64,000 nt of DNA from Brachybacterium aquaticum. Its GTDB lineage: Bacteria; Actinomycetota; Actinomycetes; Actinomycetales; Dermabacteraceae. Shown here piece after piece: positions 62,466 through 64,000 of the stretch. The notes under the pieces are model-generated. The model saw nothing but the letters and a program-made list of their open reading frames with translations. It made no database searches and was not told the origin of the DNA. Location of the stretch: positions 744,001-808,000 of the forward strand of contig NZ_JACHLZ010000001.1 of assembly GCF_014204755.1 (NCBI RefSeq). Direction: 5' to 3'. A program made the position numbers and the translations under genes. Numbering within the stretch: the stretch's first letter is position 1; each line of letters opens with the position of its first letter.

Positions 62466-64000
62466 TCAGTCCTCGATCGAGCAGAGCACGGCGCCCGCGG
62501 AGACGGTCGCGCCGATCTCGGCGTTCAGGCCCTTGACCACGCCCGAGCGGGGCGCGGTGATGGGCTGCTCCATCTTCATCGCCTCGAGCACCACGAGCAG
62601 GTCGCCGTCGGCGACGTGCTGGCCATCCTCGGCGACGACCTTCACGATCGTGCCCTGCATGGGGGCGGCCACGCTGTTGCCGCTCGCGACCACGTCGCCG
62701 CCGCGGTGCTGGCGCTTGCGGCGCTGGCGCACGGCGGCCTGCGGGGCGCGCAGGGAGGCGGGCAGGCTGATCTCGACCCGTCGGCCGTCGACCTCGACGA
62801 CCACCGACTCGCGGTCCTCGGGCTCCTCCGGCTGGGCCGGCAGCGGCGCGGCCGGCAGGTCGCCGGCGAAGTCGGTCTCGATCCAGCGGGTGTGGACCTC
62901 GAAGGGCTCCTCGGGATCGGCCGGGGCGAAGGCCGGGTCCTCGACCACCACGCGATGGAACGGCAGCACGGTCGGGATCCCGTCGATGCGGAACTCGGCC
63001 AGCGCCCGGCGGGAGCGCTCGAGCGCCTCCTGGCGGGTCGCGCCGGTGACCACGAGCTTGGCGAGCATCGAGTCGAAGGCGCCGGAGACCTCGTCGCCCG
63101 CGCGGACGCCGGACTCGACGCGCACGCCCGGGCCGGAGGGCACGTCGTAGCGGGTGATGCGGCCCGGGGCGGGCATGAAGCCGCGGCCGGGATCCTCGCC
63201 GTTGATGCGGAACTCGAAGGAGTGCCCGCGGGTGACGGGGTCCTCGCTGGAGATGCGCTCGCCGGCGGCGATGCGCAGCTGCTCGCGCACCAGGTCCACG
63301 CCCGCGACCTCCTCGGTCACGGGGTGCTCGACCTGGAGGCGGGTGTTGACCTCGAGGAAGGAGATGGTGCCGTCCTTGCCCACGAGGAACTCGCAGGTGC
63401 CGGCACCCACGTACCCGGCCTCGCGCAGGATCGCCTTGGAGGAGGAGACCAGCTGCGCGTTCTGCTGGGAGGTGAGGAAGGGCGCGGGGGCCTCCTCGAC
63501 GAGCTTCTGGTGGCGGCGCTGCAGGGAGCAGTCGCGGGTGGAGACGACCTGCACGTTGCCGTACTGGTCGGCCAGGCACTGGGTCTCCACGTGGCGGGGC
63601 GCGTCCAGGTAGCGCTCCACGAAGCACTCGCCGCGACCGAAGGCGGCGGTCGCCTCGCGCACGGCGGAGTCGAACAGCTCGCGGACCTCGCCCTCCTCGC
63701 GCGCGACCTTCAGGCCGCGGCCGCCGCCGCCGAAGGCGGCCTTGATCGCGATGGGCAGGCCGTGCTCGCGGGCGAAGTCGACGACCTCGTCGGAGCTCTT
63801 GACCGGGTCCTTGGTGCCGGCGACCAGGGGCGCGCCGGCCTTCTGGGCGATGTGGCGGGCGGAGACCTTGTCGCCGAGCTTCTCGATCGCCTCGGGCGGC
63901 GGCCCGATCCAGGTCAGGCCCGCGTCGATGACGGCCTGGGCGAAGTCGGCGCGCTCGGAGAGGAAGCCGTAGCCGGGATGGACCGCATCCGCCCCGGAGC
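62466..64000 (-). CDS. Acyl-CoA carboxylase alpha subunit (biotin carboxylase plus BCCP), 5' end missing
   Basis: At least 511 aa; the gene runs off the window at 64000. It begins within the biotin carboxylase domain ([18 protein letters not shown]), has the ATP-grasp glycine loop [10 protein letters not shown], then [16 protein letters not shown] and the C-domain. It ends in a biotin carboxyl carrier domain with the biotin lysine in EAMKMEQ. Such fused AccA3-type subunits serve acetyl- or propionyl-CoA carboxylases in actinobacteria. An acidic linker and an Arg/Lys/His-rich patch ([11 protein letters not shown]) precede the carrier domain. Confidence 0.95.
   Translation of the reverse strand, partial: SGADAVHPGYGFLSERADFAQAVIDAGLTWIGPPPEAIEKLGDKVSARHIAQKAGAPLVAGTKDPVKSSDEVVDFAREHGLPIAIKAAFGGGGRGLKVAREEGEVRELFDSAVREATAAFGRGECFVERYLDAPRHVETQCLADQYGNVQVVSTRDCSLQRRHQKLVEEAPAPFLTSQQNAQLVSSSKAILREAGYVGAGTCEFLVGKDGTISFLEVNTRLQVEHPVTEEVAGVDLVREQLRIAAGERISSEDPVTRGHSFEFRINGEDPGRGFMPAPGRITRYDVPSGPGVRVESGVRAGDEVSGAFDSMLAKLVVTGATRQEALERSRRALAEFRIDGIPTVLPFHRVVVEDPAFAPADPEEPFEVHTRWIETDFAGDLPAAPLPAQPEEPEDRESVVVEVDGRRVEISLPASLRAPQAAVRQRRKRQHRGGDVVASGNSVAAPMQGTIVKVVAEDGQHVADGDLLVVLEAMKMEQPITAPRSGVVKGLNAEIGATVSAGAVLCSIED

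Overview
The window is a contiguous piece of chromosome from a very high-G+C Gram-positive actinobacterium. The gene content (WXG100 proteins, MurB next to two MaoC-fold dehydratase-like genes and rpmG, an LpdA-type quinone reductase, a biotin carboxylase fused to BCCP) and the GC-ending codons fit Micrococcales. My guess is the Dermabacteraceae/Brachybacterium area, from gene content only. There is no sign of a prophage, insertion sequence, CRISPR array or plasmid function. Nearly all coding space is occupied, and the long open frames on the opposite strand are GC-driven shadows.

Region 1 (94-1101) is a polyprenyl diphosphate synthase. Region 2 (1383-28715) is the remarkable part. Nine tightly packed genes, five of the junctions overlapping by 1-4 bases, encode a giant membrane-anchored Ig/fibronectin-III protein, a MoxR ATPase, a DUF58 protein, a TgpA-like membrane transglutaminase homologue that has lost its catalytic Cys and His, a zinc-ribbon/RDD/FHA protein, a PP2C phosphatase, a low-complexity FHA protein, a Ser/Thr kinase and an FHA/winged-helix-like protein. 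They are followed by an EssC-like FHA/FtsK-SpoIIIE ATPase, five WXG100 genes and an LpqN-like gene. The first part matches the kinase/fibronectin/AAA-ATPase ('PFNA') cluster known from bifidobacteria. Here it is joined to a type VII secretion-like motor and its likely substrates, with none of the usual EccB/D/E or EsaA/EssA/EssB partners in the window. All three WXG100 transcription units carry the same palindrome, TGGGGA-N4-TCCCCA, at identical spacing from the predicted -10 box. The last WXG100 pair has been duplicated as an exact transcription unit: 825 bp, two differences, running from the palindrome to the terminator.

Region 3 (28818-36886) is housekeeping: yajQ, tRNA-Tyr/Thr/Met, rpmG, two MaoC-like dehydratase genes, murB, glyA, folD, an exonuclease III-family gene and an alpha/beta hydrolase that seems to lack a normal start codon. 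Region 4 (36996-40448, minus strand) is the succinate dehydrogenase operon sdhCDAB. Then come manC and an M20 amidohydrolase.

Region 5 (43540-60875) is mostly nucleoside uptake and catabolism: a BMP-type lipoprotein with its ABC ATPase and two permeases, cytidine deaminase, thymidine phosphorylase, deoxyribose-phosphate aldolase, a phosphohexomutase-family enzyme probably acting as phosphopentomutase, and purine nucleoside phosphorylase. Set inside it are a minus-strand group (Nramp-fold transporter, GntR regulator, L-idonate 5-dehydrogenase-like enzyme), a uridine kinase-like/NUDIX fusion and a DUF2330 membrane protein. The window ends with an lpdA-like quinone reductase and the 3' part of an acyl-CoA carboxylase alpha subunit. 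Several genes (manC, the exonuclease, lpdA, PNP) look leaderless.
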